Assembly: GCF_028688855.1 (NCBI RefSeq)
Contig: NZ_JAQTXI010000014.1
Coordinates: 39,972-103,971 of the forward strand
Direction: 5' to 3'
Length of the DNA: 64,000 nt
Origin: Neomegalonema sp.
Lineage (GTDB): Bacteria > Pseudomonadota > Alphaproteobacteria > Rhodobacterales > Rhodobacteraceae
Shown here: positions 1 to 9,820 of the stretch, one piece after another
Layout of the letters: each line of letters starts with the position of its first letter
Numbering within the stretch: the stretch's first letter is position 1
Translations under genes and position numbers: made by a program
Notes under the pieces: model-generated
Database searches by the model: none
Told to the model about the DNA's origin: nothing
The model's input: the letters and a program-made list of their open reading frames with translations, nothing else

Positions 1-1
1 C

Positions 2-259
2 CGCTGCCCTCTGCCGGGCTGGAACATGATCGAGACCCATCTCGTGCAGCGCAGCGGCCGCGCAGACCTCGGGAAATGGCTCTCCGAGAGCCGCAACCTC
101 GCGCAGGATTACCGCGAGATCATCGGCGGCCCCGCGACGAAGGCCTTGCGGGTCTGGCTGCTGGGCGTCTCGACCTTCCAGCGGCGGACGGGCGCCTGCC
201 GCTATCGCGGCGTGAGCATCGGCGGCGCCGCGGAGGAAACGCGGCTCCGGCTGGTGTGA
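2..259 (+). CDS. C-terminal fragment of an unrecognised protein (DUF3047-like?)
   Basis: The gene starts before the window; only about 85 C-terminal codons are visible, ending in TGA at 257-259. The segment SESRNLAQDYREI followed by a beta-rich end with GVSTF and YRGVSIGG resembles the end of DUF3047-type exported proteins, which have a W..E.RN..DYR stretch before a terminal beta strand. That resemblance is from memory and weak. Codon use matches the neighbours. A perfect 7-bp inverted repeat (264-270 with 276-282) follows the stop without a T run. Confidence 0.45.
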   Translation, partial: RCPLPGWNMIETHLVQRSGRADLGKWLSESRNLAQDYREIIGGPATKALRVWLLGVSTFQRRTGACRYRGVSIGGAAEETRLRLV

Positions 260-591
260 CGCCGGTCCGCCTCAAGCGGACCTCGCCCTGAGGATTTCCC
301 GGGACGCCGAAAAGCAACGCTTCCGACGCCAGGATGAATCGCCCGGCTTCTCCGGGAGAATGAGAGGCCCGGATCACGGCGCAGGGGGAAGCGCCTGACG
401 CCGGGCCGATCCTCCCCGTCGCTTCCGTCGCGGGTCCGCCTCGGGGGGCGCGGGAATAGTTGACGCATTTGGTCCGATTTCATATACCCTTTCCACGCCT
501 TTCGATTGGAACGCCGCGCGTCTTCCGCTCCTGCGCGTTCCGCGAACGCTTGAATTCGATCAGATTTCCACTCCCCACATGGAGAGCGACG
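260..591. other. intergenic region ahead of the iron transporter
   Basis: No gene is supported here. It contains a GGTCCGC/GCGGACC hairpin just after the upstream stop (264-282), which may end that transcript, and the fbpA promoter at 460-488. I see no Fur- or Irr-type inverted repeat that I can defend. Confidence 0.5.
460..488 (+). promoter_or_regulatory. sigma70 promoter of the fbpABC-like operon
   Basis: TTGACG at 460-465, a 17-bp spacer, then TATACC at 483-488. It lies 104 bp ahead of the binding-protein ATG. This is among the best consensus matches in the window and sits in a short AT-richer patch. Confidence 0.6.
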
Positions 592-1572
592 ATGAAACGA
601 CTGACGGCCTTCGGTCTCGCCGTGACCCTGAGCCTGCCCGCCGCCGCCGCCGATCTGACCGTTTATTCCGGACGCGGAGAAGCCTTGATCGGGCCGGTGA
701 TCTCCCTCTTCGAGGCCCAGACCGGACTCGACGCCGAAGTGCGCTACGGCGGCACCGCCGAACTGGCGAATCTCCTCATCGAGGAAGGCGCCAACAGCCC
801 CGCCGACGTGTTCTGGGCTCAGGACGGCGGCTCGCTGGGCGCGGTCGCGCCCCATTTCGCCGATCTCCCCGCCGAGGTGAACGAAGGGCTGCTGCCCGTC
901 TATCGCAATCCGGCGAACAAATGGGCCGCCACCTCGGGCCGCTCGCGCGTGCTGGTCTACTCCACCGAGCGCGTCGAGGAGGGCGACCTCCCGGCCTCGA
1001 TCAAGGATCTGACCGATCCGAAATACAAGGGCCGCGTGGCCTGGGCCCCGACCAACGGCAGCTTCCAGGCCTTCGTCACGGCCTTCCGCGTCGCCGAGGG
1101 CGACGAAGCCGCCAAGGCCTGGCTCGAAGGCATGATCGCCAACGAAGCCAAGGTCTATCGCAACAACGGCACCCAGATCGAAGCCATCGCCGACGGCGAA
1201 GTCGATTTCGGCCTCGTGAACAATTACTACCTCGGCCGCTACACCGGGCCGGATCCGGAATATCCCGTGGCCCAGACTCCCTTCGGCGTCGGCGACATCG
1301 GCAATCTGGTGAACGTGGCCGGAGCCGGAATCGTCGCGGCGAGCGACAATCAGGAGAACGCCCGCGTCTTCCTCGACTTCCTGCTCTCGCCGGCCGCCCA
1401 GCAATACATCACGCTGGAAGGCAACGAATATCCCGTGACGGCGGGCGTCATCCCCGATCCCACGCTGATGCCGCTCGACAAGCTGATCGAAGTCAGCCCC
1501 CATGTGGACATCGACAAGATCTCCGACCTCGAGGGCACGCTCGCGCTGCTGCGCGACGTCGGGCTGCTCTGA
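592..1572 (+). CDS. fbpA: ferric iron ABC transporter, periplasmic binding protein
   Basis: A 326-aa periplasmic ferric-binding protein that delivers Fe3+ to the inner-membrane importer encoded next. A short signal peptide (residues 1-20, ending AAAA before DLTVYSGR) is followed by the type-II binding-protein fold. The adjacent tyrosines in VNNYYLGRY (about 212-213) match the Fe3+-coordinating Tyr pair of the FbpA/FutA family. The ATG at 592 was chosen because GGAG lies at 581-584 and the signal peptide begins there; a longer reading from 460 would place the promoter inside the gene. It is first in a three-gene operon with the permease and ATPase. Confidence 0.88.
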   Translation: MKRLTAFGLAVTLSLPAAAADLTVYSGRGEALIGPVISLFEAQTGLDAEVRYGGTAELANLLIEEGANSPADVFWAQDGGSLGAVAPHFADLPAEVNEGLLPVYRNPANKWAATSGRSRVLVYSTERVEEGDLPASIKDLTDPKYKGRVAWAPTNGSFQAFVTAFRVAEGDEAAKAWLEGMIANEAKVYRNNGTQIEAIADGEVDFGLVNNYYLGRYTGPDPEYPVAQTPFGVGDIGNLVNVAGAGIVAASDNQENARVFLDFLLSPAAQQYITLEGNEYPVTAGVIPDPTLMPLDKLIEVSPHVDIDKISDLEGTLALLRDVGLL

Positions 1573-3188
1573 CCGCCGCGCCTGCGGCTTCCGGCGCTCT
1601 TCGTCCTGCGGGACGGAGGGCGCCCTCAGGTCTGCTCCTCCCGGCTCTGGGAGTCGGGGCGGCCATGCTGATTCCCTTCGGCTATCTGCTCGCCCGCGCC
1701 TTCGACGCCGACGCCGCCACGCTGCACAGCCTCGTCTGGCGGCCGCGCAATCTGCTTCTGCTGACCAACACCCTGAAGCTGACGGCCCTCGTGCTGGCCT
1801 TCAACGCGCTGATCGCGCTGCCTCTGGCCTGGCTGACCCTGCGCAGCGACCTGAAGGGCAAAGGGCTTCTGACCTTTCTCTGCGTCATGCCTCTGGCGAT
1901 TCCGGGCTACGTCATGGCCTATGCGATCCTCGGCATGTCGGGCTATTACGGATTCGCCAACCAGTTCTTCGGGGTGAGGCTGCCCCGGCTCGAAGGGCTC
2001 TGGGGCGCCGCGACGGCGCTGTCGCTCTACACCTTCCCCTACATGTTCCTGAATCTGCGTTCGGCTCTGGCGGGGGTGGATCCCGGCCTGATCGAGAGCG
2101 CGCGCAGCCTCGGGCGGTCGCGCTGGGGCGCCTTCTGGGCGGTGGAGGCTCCGCATCTGCGGCCCGCCCTGCTGACGGGATCTCTGGTGGTGGGGCTCTA
2201 CGTCCTCGGCGATTTCGGCGTGGTGGCGCTCATGCGCTACGAGGCCTTCAGCTGGGCCATCTACACGCAATACAGCTCCGCCTTCGACCGCACCTACGCC
2301 GCCTGGCTCTCGCTGATGCTCATGGCGCTGACTCTGGTCTTCGTCTGGGCCGAATCCGCCTTCGCCCGCAACCGGCGCTTCGCGCGGGTGGGGACGGGCG
2401 TGGCGCGCCCCGCGACGCCGGTCGCGCTCGGAGCCTGGCGGGTCGCGGCCTGGATCTTCCTCGGGCTGGTGTTTCTGGCCTCGCTCGGACTGCCGCTGCT
2501 GGCGCTGGTCCACTGGATGCTCCGGGGCCTGCCCGACATGGATTGGGCGCAGCTCGGGGGGAGCTTCCTGCGGACCATCGCGACGGCGGCGCCTGCGGCC
2601 CTGCTGGCGGTGCTCTGCGGATTGCCGGTGGCTCTGCTGGCGGCGCGCTGGCCTTCGCGGCTCTCGGCGATCACGGAGCGTCTGGCCTATCTGGGCTATG
2701 CGCTGCCGCCTCTGGCCTTCGCGCTGGCCATGGTCTTCTTCACCCTGAGGGCCGCGCCCGCGCTCTACCAGAGCTTCGCCGTGCTGATCTTCGCCTATGT
2801 GCTGAGCTTCCTCGCGCTGACGCTCGGGCCCTTGCGTCTGGCGCTCTGGGGGATCGGGACGCGGCGCGAGGAGGCGGCGCGGGCGCTGGGCTCTTCGGGT
2901 CTCGGGGCCTTCCTGCGCGTGACCCTGCCGCAGTTGCGCCGACCCATGGCGGCGGGCGGGCTGCTGGTCTTCATCATGATCTGCAAGGAATTGCCGATCA
3001 CCTATCTGCTCGCGCCGACGGGCTACACGACGCTGTCGATGAACGTCTTCAGCCGCACCTCCGAGGGCATGATGGCCGAAGCGGCGCCTTTCGCCCTGGC
3101 TCTGGTGCTGTTCTCGAGTCTGTTCGTCGGGCTGATCCTGCGTTACGAAGGTTCGGGACGCGGCCGACTTCCCGAGGATCGATCATGA
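1569..3188 (+). CDS. fbpB: ferric iron ABC transporter, permease
   Basis: An inner-membrane permease of about 539 aa with two fused binding-protein-dependent transport modules, typical of FbpB. Many hydrophobic helices and two EAA loops are visible, one near IESARSLGRSRWGAF and one near REEAARALGSSGLGAF. No ATG or GTG lies near the expected start. The reading begins either at the CTG of 1569, which overlaps the fbpA stop as CTGA, or at ATG 1665, which would cut into the first membrane helix. I prefer 1569 because it restores helix 1 and gives the family's usual length. It overlaps fbpC by ATGA at its end. Confidence 0.85.
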   Translation: MTAAPAASGALRPAGRRAPSGLLLPALGVGAAMLIPFGYLLARAFDADAATLHSLVWRPRNLLLLTNTLKLTALVLAFNALIALPLAWLTLRSDLKGKGLLTFLCVMPLAIPGYVMAYAILGMSGYYGFANQFFGVRLPRLEGLWGAATALSLYTFPYMFLNLRSALAGVDPGLIESARSLGRSRWGAFWAVEAPHLRPALLTGSLVVGLYVLGDFGVVALMRYEAFSWAIYTQYSSAFDRTYAAWLSLMLMALTLVFVWAESAFARNRRFARVGTGVARPATPVALGAWRVAAWIFLGLVFLASLGLPLLALVHWMLRGLPDMDWAQLGGSFLRTIATAAPAALLAVLCGLPVALLAARWPSRLSAITERLAYLGYALPPLAFALAMVFFTLRAAPALYQSFAVLIFAYVLSFLALTLGPLRLALWGIGTRREEAARALGSSGLGAFLRVTLPQLRRPMAAGGLLVFIMICKELPITYLLAPTGYTTLSMNVFSRTSEGMMAEAAPFALALVLFSSLFVGLILRYEGSGRGRLPEDRS

Positions 3189-4204
3189 GCCAACCCCTTC
3201 TCAGCGCGCGCGGATTGACGAAGCGCTTTCCCGGCGCGGCGCGTCCGGTGGTGGAGGAGGCGGGCTTCGATCTGGCGCCCGGCGAGATCCTCGCGCTGAT
3301 CGGGCCCTCGGGCTGCGGCAAGACCACCACCCTGCGCATGATCGGCGGATTCGAGACGCCGGATTCCGGCGAGATCCGCATCGAGGGCCGCGACGCCCTC
3401 CCTCTCGCGCCCGAGAAACGCGGCGTGGGGGTGGTGTTTCAGGATTACGCGCTCTTTCCGCATCTGACCGTGACGCAGAACGTCGCCTTCGGCGTGAAGG
3501 GCCCCCGGCTCGACCGCGAAGCCGAGGCGGATCGTTTCCTCGACATGGTGGGTCTGGGAGGCTACGGACCGCGCTATCCGGACCAGCTCTCCGGCGGACA
3601 GCAACAGCGCGTGGCTCTGGCGCGCAGCTTCGCGGCCCGCCCGAAGCTGATCCTGCTCGACGAACCCTTCTCCAACCTCGACGCCGCCCTGCGGGCGAAG
3701 ACCCGCCGCGAGATCCGCCGCATCCTCAAGGCGACGGGTCTGGGCGTGCTCTTCGTGACCCATGATCAGGAAGAGGCCCTGAGCTTCGCGGATCGTCTGG
3801 CGGTGATGCGCGAAGGCCGGATCCTCCAGATCGGCCGCCCCGAAGAGGTCTACGCCCGCCCTGCTTCGGCCTTCGTGGCGCAGTTCCTCGGGCGGACGAA
3901 TCTGCTCGCGGGGGCGGCGCGGGGAGCTCAGGCCGAGACGCCGCTCGGGCTCCTGCCTCTGGCGGCGCCCGCCGAAGGCGAGGTGCTGCTCTCGCTGCGT
4001 CCCGAAGACCTCGGGCTGGAGCCCGACGCCGCCGGGGCGGGCGAGATCGTCGGCCGCGAGTTCAAGGGCCATGACGCCACCTACTGGGTGCGCGCGGCGG
4101 GCGCCGAATGGCAGGCCGACGCCATGGGGCCGCCGCTCATGGAGATCGGCACGCGGGTGATCCTGCGGGCCAAGGCGCCGGCGGTTCCGCTCGGCGCGGA
4201 GTGA
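3185..4204 (+). CDS. fbpC: ferric iron ABC transporter, ATP-binding protein
   Basis: A cytoplasmic ATPase of 339 aa that powers the FbpB permease. Walker [10 protein letters not shown] lies near residue 40, the Q-loop [11 protein letters not shown] follows, then the signature LSGGQQQR near 135, Walker B LILLDEP and the H-loop [12 protein letters not shown]-terminal TOBE-like regulatory domain (roughly 240-339) follows. The ATG overlaps the fbpB stop as ATGA, so translation is coupled. The pairing with a Tyr-Tyr ferric-binding protein argues for iron over other substrates of this ATPase family. Confidence 0.88.
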   Translation: MSQPLLSARGLTKRFPGAARPVVEEAGFDLAPGEILALIGPSGCGKTTTLRMIGGFETPDSGEIRIEGRDALPLAPEKRGVGVVFQDYALFPHLTVTQNVAFGVKGPRLDREAEADRFLDMVGLGGYGPRYPDQLSGGQQQRVALARSFAARPKLILLDEPFSNLDAALRAKTRREIRRILKATGLGVLFVTHDQEEALSFADRLAVMREGRILQIGRPEEVYARPASAFVAQFLGRTNLLAGAARGAQAETPLGLLPLAAPAEGEVLLSLRPEDLGLEPDAAGAGEIVGREFKGHDATYWVRAAGAEWQADAMGPPLMEIGTRVILRAKAPAVPLGAE

Positions 4205-4209
4205 CGGGA

Positions 4210-4243
4210 GTCCGGAAACCGGACGCCCGCGCGCGGCGTTTTT
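4210..4243 (+). terminator. terminator of the fbpABC operon
   Basis: A GTCCGG-AAA-CCGGAC hairpin (4210-4224) is followed at once by a second GC stem (CGCC at 4224-4227 with GGCG at 4235-4238) and TTTTT at 4239-4243. It sits directly after the fbpC stop. Confidence 0.55.
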
Positions 4244-4262
4244 GTGCGAAGCGACATGAAGA

Positions 4263-4291
4263 TTGACCCGAATCCCACGGGCGAATACCTC
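4263..4291 (+). promoter_or_regulatory. candidate promoter of scoAB
   Basis: TTGACC at 4263-4268, a 17-bp spacer and TACCTC at 4286-4291, about 57 bp ahead of the scoA ATG and just past the preceding terminator. The -35 is good and the -10 poor. Confidence 0.35.
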
Positions 4292-4347
4292 TTGGACGGC
4301 GCGCAAGGGCGCGCATGCAGTTTTGCGGGGAGGCGCGGAGCGACGTT

Positions 4348-5046
4348 ATGGCGAATAAAGTCTATTCCACCGCGGCGGAGGCCCTCGACGGCCTTCTGTT
4401 CGACGGCATGACCATCGCGGCGGGAGGCTTCGGGCTTTCCGGCATCCCCGAGCTTCTGATCTTCGCGCTGCGGGAGTCGGGGGTGAAGGATCTGACCGTC
4501 TACTCCAACAACGCCGGCGTGGATGATTTCGGCCTCGGAATCCTGCTCCAGACGCGCCAGGTCAGGAAGATGTGCGCCTCCTACGTCGGCGAGAACGCCG
4601 AATTCATGAGGCAATATCTCTCCGGCGAGCTCGAGCTCGAATTCAATCCGCAAGGCACCCTCGCCGAGCGCATGCGGGCGGGCGGCGCGGGCATACCCGG
4701 CTTCTACACCCGCACGGGCGTGGGCACGGTCGTCGCCGAGGGCAAGGAGCACAAGGAGTTCGACGGCGAGACCTTCATCCTCGAACGCGGCATCCGCGCG
4801 GATCTCTCCATCGTCAAGGCCTGGAAGGGCGACGCCCAGGGCAATCTGATCTATCGCAAGACGGCGCGGAACTTCAATCCGATGGTCGCCACCTGCGGCA
4901 AGGTCACGGTGGCCGAGGTCGAGGAGATCGTGCCCGTCGGCGCGCTGGGGCCGGACGCGATCCATACGCCCGGAATCTTCGTCCAGAGGATCATCCAGGG
5001 CCCTCACGAGAAGCGCATCGAACAGCGCACCACCCGTCCGGCTTGA
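4348..5046 (+). CDS. scoA: 3-oxoacid (succinyl-CoA:acetoacetate) CoA-transferase subunit A
   Basis: The 232-aa alpha subunit of succinyl-CoA:3-ketoacid CoA-transferase, which moves CoA from succinyl-CoA to acetoacetate in ketone-body and PHB breakdown. The [10 protein letters not shown] glycine loop, [20 protein letters not shown] and the C-terminal [22 protein letters not shown] are hallmarks of the family. The ATG at 4348 has GGAG at 4337-4340; an earlier in-frame ATG at 4315 would add 11 atypical residues. It forms a two-gene operon with scoB 14 bp downstream. Confidence 0.92.
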   Translation: MANKVYSTAAEALDGLLFDGMTIAAGGFGLSGIPELLIFALRESGVKDLTVYSNNAGVDDFGLGILLQTRQVRKMCASYVGENAEFMRQYLSGELELEFNPQGTLAERMRAGGAGIPGFYTRTGVGTVVAEGKEHKEFDGETFILERGIRADLSIVKAWKGDAQGNLIYRKTARNFNPMVATCGKVTVAEVEEIVPVGALGPDAIHTPGIFVQRIIQGPHEKRIEQRTTRPA

Positions 5047-5060
5047 GGGAGAAAACGGCC

Positions 5061-5690
5061 ATGGCCTGGGACCGCAACCAGATGGCGGCGCGCGCCGCCA
5101 GAGAGCTTCGCGACGGCTTCTACGTCAATCTCGGCATCGGCATTCCGACGCTGGTCGCCAACTACATCCCCGAAGGGGTGGACGTGACCTTGCAGTCGGA
5201 GAACGGCATGCTCGGCATGGGGCCCTTCCCCACCGAGGACAAGGTCGACGCCGACCTGATCAACGCGGGCAAGCAGACCATCACCGAGCTTGACCGCACC
5301 TCCTATTTCTCCTCGGCGGACAGCTTCGCCATGATCCGCGGCGGACATATCAACCTCGCGATCCTGGGGGCCATGGAGGTCTCGCAGGAGGGCGATCTCG
5401 CCAACTGGATGGTGCCGGGCAAGCTCGTGAAGGGCATGGGCGGCGCCATGGATCTGGTGGCGGGCGTCGAGCGCGTGGTGGTCATCATGCAGCACGCCGA
5501 CAAGACCGGCGCCTCCAAGCTGCTCAAGGAATGCACCCTGCCGCTCACCGGCAAGAAGGTCGTGGACCGGATCATCACCGATCTCGCGGTCTTCGACGTG
5601 GTGCCGGGCGGGCTGAAGCTGCTCGAGGTCGCCGAGGGCGTGACCGAAGAGGAAGTCCGCGCCAAGACCGAGGCCACGCTCGTCAACTGA
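5061..5690 (+). CDS. scoB: 3-oxoacid CoA-transferase subunit B
   Basis: The 209-aa beta subunit of the succinyl-CoA:3-ketoacid CoA-transferase heterodimer. [12 protein letters not shown] near the N-terminus and the [10 protein letters not shown] segment carrying the catalytic Glu that forms the glutamyl-CoA thioester are intact. [19 protein letters not shown] and the [10 protein letters not shown] loop are also conserved. The SD GAGGGAGAA precedes the ATG. Its transcript should end at the strong hairpin at 5718-5760. Confidence 0.93.
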   Translation: MAWDRNQMAARAARELRDGFYVNLGIGIPTLVANYIPEGVDVTLQSENGMLGMGPFPTEDKVDADLINAGKQTITELDRTSYFSSADSFAMIRGGHINLAILGAMEVSQEGDLANWMVPGKLVKGMGGAMDLVAGVERVVVIMQHADKTGASKLLKECTLPLTGKKVVDRIITDLAVFDVVPGGLKLLEVAEGVTEEEVRAKTEATLVN

Positions 5691-5717
5691 GCTTCTGCCC
5701 GGGCTGAAGGATGAGAC

Positions 5718-5760
5718 AAGGCGGCGGAGCTTCGGCTCCGCCGCCTTCCTGATGTTTTTT
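5718..5760 (+). terminator. rho-independent terminator after scoAB
   Basis: A perfect 13-bp stem (5718-5730 with 5735-5747) closed by a TTCG tetraloop, followed by a TTTTTT run at 5755-5760. On the minus strand the hairpin lacks a T run, so it mainly serves scoAB. Confidence 0.85.
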
Positions 5761-5761
5761 G

Positions 5762-5811
5762 TGGTCGCGCAATTTATCCGGAAACCGGTTCCCAGTTTTC
5801 GGATTGCGCTC
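5762..5811. repeat. 50-bp palindromic repeat, copy A
   Basis: A 50-nt element running TGGTCGCGC...ATCCGGAAACCGG...TTTTCGGATTGCGCTC. It matches the copy at 56671-56720 at 40 of 50 positions with no gaps, and a shorter relative lies at 20271-20308. The two ends (GCGC..ATCCGGAAA and TTTTCGGATTGCGC) are partly complementary and would fold into a hairpin. The last base overlaps the metH stop codon. Confidence 0.65.
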
Positions 5812-8800
5812 TATTCCGCCGCCTGAGCCGCCGGGCGCATGTAGTTGAGGATCGGGCCGAGCCAGCGCTCCACCTCCTCGACGGCCATGCCCTTGCGGGC
5901 GGCGTAATCCTCGACCTGATCGCGCTCGACCTTGGCGACGCCGAAATAATAGGCCTCCGGCGCGCCGACATAGAGCCCCGAAACCGAAGAGCCCGGCCAC
6001 ATGGCGTAACTCTCGGTGAGCTTCACGCCCGTGGCGGCCTCGGCGTCGAGCAGGCGGAAGAGCGTCGCCTTTTCGGTATGGTCGGGCTGGGCCGGATAGC
6101 CCGGCGCCGGACGGATCCCGCGATAGGGTTCGAGGATCAGCTCCTCGGGCGCATAGGCCTCGTCGGCGGCGTAGGGCCAGAACTCCTTGCGGACGCGCTC
6201 GTGCATGCGCTCGGCGAAGGCCTCGGCGAAGCGATCCGCCAGAGCCTTGACCAGAATGGCGGAGTAATCGTCGTTGGCGCGCTCGAAGCGTTCGGCGAGG
6301 GCCACTTCCTCGATGCCCGCCGTGACCACGAAGCCGCCCACCCAATCGCGCTTGCCGGACTCCGCAGGCGCGACGAAATCCGACAAGGCCACGTTGGGCT
6401 TGCCGTCGCGCCTGGTCGCCTGCTGGCGGAGGGTGAAGAAGGTCGCCAGCTCCTGCGCGCGGCTCTCGTCGGTGAAGAGGCGGATGTCGTCGCCGACGGA
6501 ATGCGCGGGCCAGAAGCCCACCACCGCCCGGGGACGGAACCATTTTTCATCCAGAATCTTCTTGAGCATGGCCTGAGCGTCGGCCCAGAGCGCCCGCGCC
6601 GCCGCGCCCTGGCGCTCATCCTGCAAGATGGCGGGGAAGCGGCCTTTCAGCTCCCAGGTCTGGAAGAAGGGCGTCCAGTCGATGTAGCGCGCCAGATCCG
6701 CGAGATCCCAATCCTCGAAGACCTTCGTCCCGAGGAATTGCGGCGCCGGAGGATCATAGCTCGCCCAATCGGCCTTGAAGGGGTTGGCCCGCGCCGCCGC
6801 CAGAGGCAGACGCCGCTTTTCGGCTTCGGCGCGTTCATGGGCCTCGGCGACCTTGCGGTATTCCTCGCGGATTCCCGCGACGTAATCGGGCTTCTGCTCC
6901 GGCGAGAGCAAAGCCGAGACCACGCCCACCGCGCGGCTGGCGTCGGGGACGTAGACCGTCTGGCCGCGGGCGTAGCGCGGATGGATCTTCACCGCCGTAT
7001 GGACGCGGCTGGTGGTCGCTCCGCCGATGAGCAAAGGCAGATCGAATCCTTCGCGCTCGATTTCGGCGGCGACATGGGCCATCTCGTCCAGCGACGGCGT
7101 GATGAGGCCCGACAGCCCGATGACGTCCACGTTCTCGGCGCGGGCGGTCTCGATGATCTTCGCGGCGGGGACCATCACGCCCAGATCGACGATCTCGTAA
7201 TTGTTGCAGGCGAGGACCACGCCCACGATGTTCTTGCCGATGTCATGGACGTCGCCCTTGACGGTGGCCATGAGGATGCGTCCGGCGCTGCGGCGGCCTT
7301 CGCCGCCGTTGAGGCGCTTCTCCTCCTCCATGAAGGGGGTCAGCACGGCGACGGCCTGCTTCATCACGCGGGCCGACTTCACCACCTGCGGCAGGAACAT
7401 CTTGCCCGCCCCGAAGAGGTCGCCGACGACGTTCATGCCCGACATCAGCGGGCCCTCGATCACATGCAGAGGCCGCGCCGCCTGAAGGCGGGCTTCTTCG
7501 GTGTCGGCCTCGATATATTCGGTCACGCCGTTGACCAGCGCATGTTCGATGCGTTTCTCGACGGACCAGGTCCGCCAGGTGAGGTCTTTCTCCGCCTTCT
7601 CCTTGCCGCCCGCGCCCTTGAAGCGTTCGGCGATCTCCAGCAGGCGTTCGGTGCCGTCGGGGCGGCGGTTGAGGATCACGTCCTCGCAGGCCTCGCGCAG
7701 ATCCGGCTCGATGGAATCGTAGACCGCCAATTGCCCGGCGTTGACGATGCCCATGTCCATCCCCGCCTTGATGGCGTGATAGAGGAACACCGCATGCATC
7801 GCCTCGCGCACGGGCTCGTTGCCCCGGAAGGAGAAGGAGAGATTCGAGACGCCGCCTGAAACATGGGTCAGGGGCATGGCCTGACGGATCCGGCGCGTCG
7901 CCTCGATGAAGTCCACGCCGTAATTGTTGTGCTCCTCGATTCCGGTCGCCACGGCGAAGACGTTCGGATCGAAGATGATGTCTTCCGGCGCGATCTCGGC
8001 TTCTTCGGTCAGCAGCTTGTAGGCGCGCGAACAGATCTCGAACTTGCGGTCTTCGGTGTCGGCCTGTCCGGTTTCGTCGAAGGCCATGACCACCATCGCC
8101 GCGCCATAGGCCCGGCAGAGCCGCGCATGATGGAGGAAAGCCTCTTCGCCCTCCTTCAGCGAGATCGAATTGACGATGGGCTTGCCCTGGACGCATTGGA
8201 GTCCGGCCTCGATCACCTCCCATTTGGAGCTGTCGATCATGACCGGAACCCGGGCGATGTCGGGTTCGGAGGCGACGAGGTTCAGGTAATCGACCATGGC
8301 CTTGCGGCTGTCGAGCAGGCCCTCGTCCATGTTGACGTCGATGATCTGGGCGCCGTTCTCGACCTGATCGCGGGCCACGTCGAGCGCCGCCGCCAGATCT
8401 CCGTTGACGATCAGCTTCCTGAACCGCGCCGAGCCCGTGACGTTGGTCCGCTCGCCGACGTTGACGAAGGGAATCTCGGGCGTGAGGATGAAGGGCTCCA
8501 GCCCCGAAAGCCGCATCTGCGGCGGGGGAGAGGCGATCTCGCGCGGCTGATGTTTGGCCACCGCCGCCGCGATGGCGCGGATATGCTCCGGCGTCGAGCC
8601 GCAGCAGCCGCCCACGATGTTGATCAGCCCCTCGCGGGCGAAGATCTCGACCTGAGCGGCCATGTATTCCGGCGATTCGTCATATTGGCCGAAGGCGTTG
8701 GGCAGGCCCGCATTCGGATAGGCGCAGACGAGCGTCTCCGCCACGGCGGAAACCTCGGCGAGATGGGGCCGCATGGCCTCGGCGCCGAGGGCGCAGTTGA

Positions 8801-9593
8801 ATCCGACGCTCAGAGGCCGGGCGTGGCGCACCGAATGCCAGAATCCGGTCGGCGTCTGGCCGGAGAGGGTGCGGCCGGAGAGATCGGTGATGGTGCCCGA
8901 GATCATCACCGGCAGGCGCAATCCATTCTCCGCGAAGACCTCCTCGCAGGCGAAGATCGCCGCCTTGGCGTTGAGCGTGTCGAAGATGGTCTCGATGAGG
9001 ATGAGGTCCGCGCCGCCCGCGATCAGGCCCCGGATCTGCTCGGCGTAGGCGAGGCGGAGATCCTCGAAGGTCACGGCGCGATAGCCGGGGTCGTTCACAT
9101 CGGGCGAGATGGAGGCCGTGCGGTTGGTCGGCCCGAGCGCCCCCGCCACGAAACGCGGACGCCCGTCCTCGGCGGTCGCGCGGTCCAGAGCCTTGCGGGC
9201 GATGCGGGCGGATTCGAAATTCAGCGCATGGACCTTCTCCTCAAGCCCGTAATCGGCCTGAGCTATGCGGGTGGAGGAGAAGGTGTTGGTTTCGACGATG
9301 TCCGCCCCCGCCTTGGCGTAGCGGTAGTGGATCTCCTCGATGGCGTCCGGGCGGGTCAGGCTGAGCAGGTCGTTGTTGCCCTGCTGCGGCCTGCCGTCGC
9401 CCTGATGCAGCCCGCAGCCGCAGCCTGCGCCATGGCTCGTCGGGCCGGAGAAATCCTCCTCGCTCAGCCCCAGCGCCTGGATCTGGGTGCCCATCGCGCC
9501 GTCGAGAATGAGAATCCGCTCGCGCGCCATGGCGTCGAGGCTGGCGAAGGTCTCGGAGAGCGGAAGACGGGAGCCGAAAGCGGAGGCGGTCAT
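5811..9593 (-). CDS. metH: cobalamin-dependent methionine synthase
   Basis: A 1260-aa full-length methionine synthase: it transfers methyl from methyl-THF through cobalamin to homocysteine. The homocysteine-binding module (about 20-335) has the Zn ligand motif GGCCGST. A pterin-binding module follows (about 360-620), then the cap and the B12-binding domain with [15 protein letters not shown] near 780, whose His is the lower cobalt ligand. The C-terminal AdoMet-binding reactivation domain (about 920-1250) contains [12 protein letters not shown]. The ATG at 9593 starts the conserved region without a long extension. It is monocistronic and convergent with scoAB. I looked for SAH, SAM-II and cobalamin riboswitches upstream and recognised none. 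Confidence 0.96.
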   Translation of the reverse strand: MTASAFGSRLPLSETFASLDAMARERILILDGAMGTQIQALGLSEEDFSGPTSHGAGCGCGLHQGDGRPQQGNNDLLSLTRPDAIEEIHYRYAKAGADIVETNTFSSTRIAQADYGLEEKVHALNFESARIARKALDRATAEDGRPRFVAGALGPTNRTASISPDVNDPGYRAVTFEDLRLAYAEQIRGLIAGGADLILIETIFDTLNAKAAIFACEEVFAENGLRLPVMISGTITDLSGRTLSGQTPTGFWHSVRHARPLSVGFNCALGAEAMRPHLAEVSAVAETLVCAYPNAGLPNAFGQYDESPEYMAAQVEIFAREGLINIVGGCCGSTPEHIRAIAAAVAKHQPREIASPPPQMRLSGLEPFILTPEIPFVNVGERTNVTGSARFRKLIVNGDLAAALDVARDQVENGAQIIDVNMDEGLLDSRKAMVDYLNLVASEPDIARVPVMIDSSKWEVIEAGLQCVQGKPIVNSISLKEGEEAFLHHARLCRAYGAAMVVMAFDETGQADTEDRKFEICSRAYKLLTEEAEIAPEDIIFDPNVFAVATGIEEHNNYGVDFIEATRRIRQAMPLTHVSGGVSNLSFSFRGNEPVREAMHAVFLYHAIKAGMDMGIVNAGQLAVYDSIEPDLREACEDVILNRRPDGTERLLEIAERFKGAGGKEKAEKDLTWRTWSVEKRIEHALVNGVTEYIEADTEEARLQAARPLHVIEGPLMSGMNVVGDLFGAGKMFLPQVVKSARVMKQAVAVLTPFMEEEKRLNGGEGRRSAGRILMATVKGDVHDIGKNIVGVVLACNNYEIVDLGVMVPAAKIIETARAENVDVIGLSGLITPSLDEMAHVAAEIEREGFDLPLLIGGATTSRVHTAVKIHPRYARGQTVYVPDASRAVGVVSALLSPEQKPDYVAGIREEYRKVAEAHERAEAEKRRLPLAAARANPFKADWASYDPPAPQFLGTKVFEDWDLADLARYIDWTPFFQTWELKGRFPAILQDERQGAAARALWADAQAMLKKILDEKWFRPRAVVGFWPAHSVGDDIRLFTDESRAQELATFFTLRQQATRRDGKPNVALSDFVAPAESGKRDWVGGFVVTAGIEEVALAERFERANDDYSAILVKALADRFAEAFAERMHERVRKEFWPYAADEAYAPEELILEPYRGIRPAPGYPAQPDHTEKATLFRLLDAEAATGVKLTESYAMWPGSSVSGLYVGAPEAYYFGVAKVERDQVEDYAARKGMAVEEVERWLGPILNYMRPAAQAAE

Positions 9594-9752
9594 GGGGTGC
9601 GAAGCCTTGAGGCGCGAAGCGCGAGGAGGAAGGAAGGCGCGGGGATCGGGAACAGGGGAATTTGGCCCCGAAAGCTTCCGGGCTCAACCCCATTCGGGCG
9701 CGGATCGGGAAATCGGGCGCGGTTTCTTCTTCGGGCGCCGCCGAGGGGGCCT

Positions 9753-9781
9753 TTGACAAGCCTTCCGGCGCGTCGCATTTT
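9753..9781 (+). promoter_or_regulatory. candidate promoter of the AGE-family gene
   Basis: TTGACA at 9753-9758, a 17-bp spacer and CATTTT at 9776-9781, 40 bp before the GTG start. The -35 is perfect and the -10 is weak. It lies in the 227-bp divergent gap between metH and this gene. Confidence 0.4.
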
Positions 9782-9820
9782 CCTCGGGACCGGGCGCAGC
9801 GCCTGCAGGGAGGCGCCTTC

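Noticed and set aside
579..3188. Single 869-codon reading covering fbpA and fbpB
   Set aside because: The first 330 codons are an out-of-frame Arg-rich reading of fbpA; only the part after about 1569 is real.
9594..9820. Riboswitch (SAH, SAM-II or cobalamin) upstream of metH
   Set aside because: None of the conserved core sequences I know for these classes is visible in the 227-bp gap.
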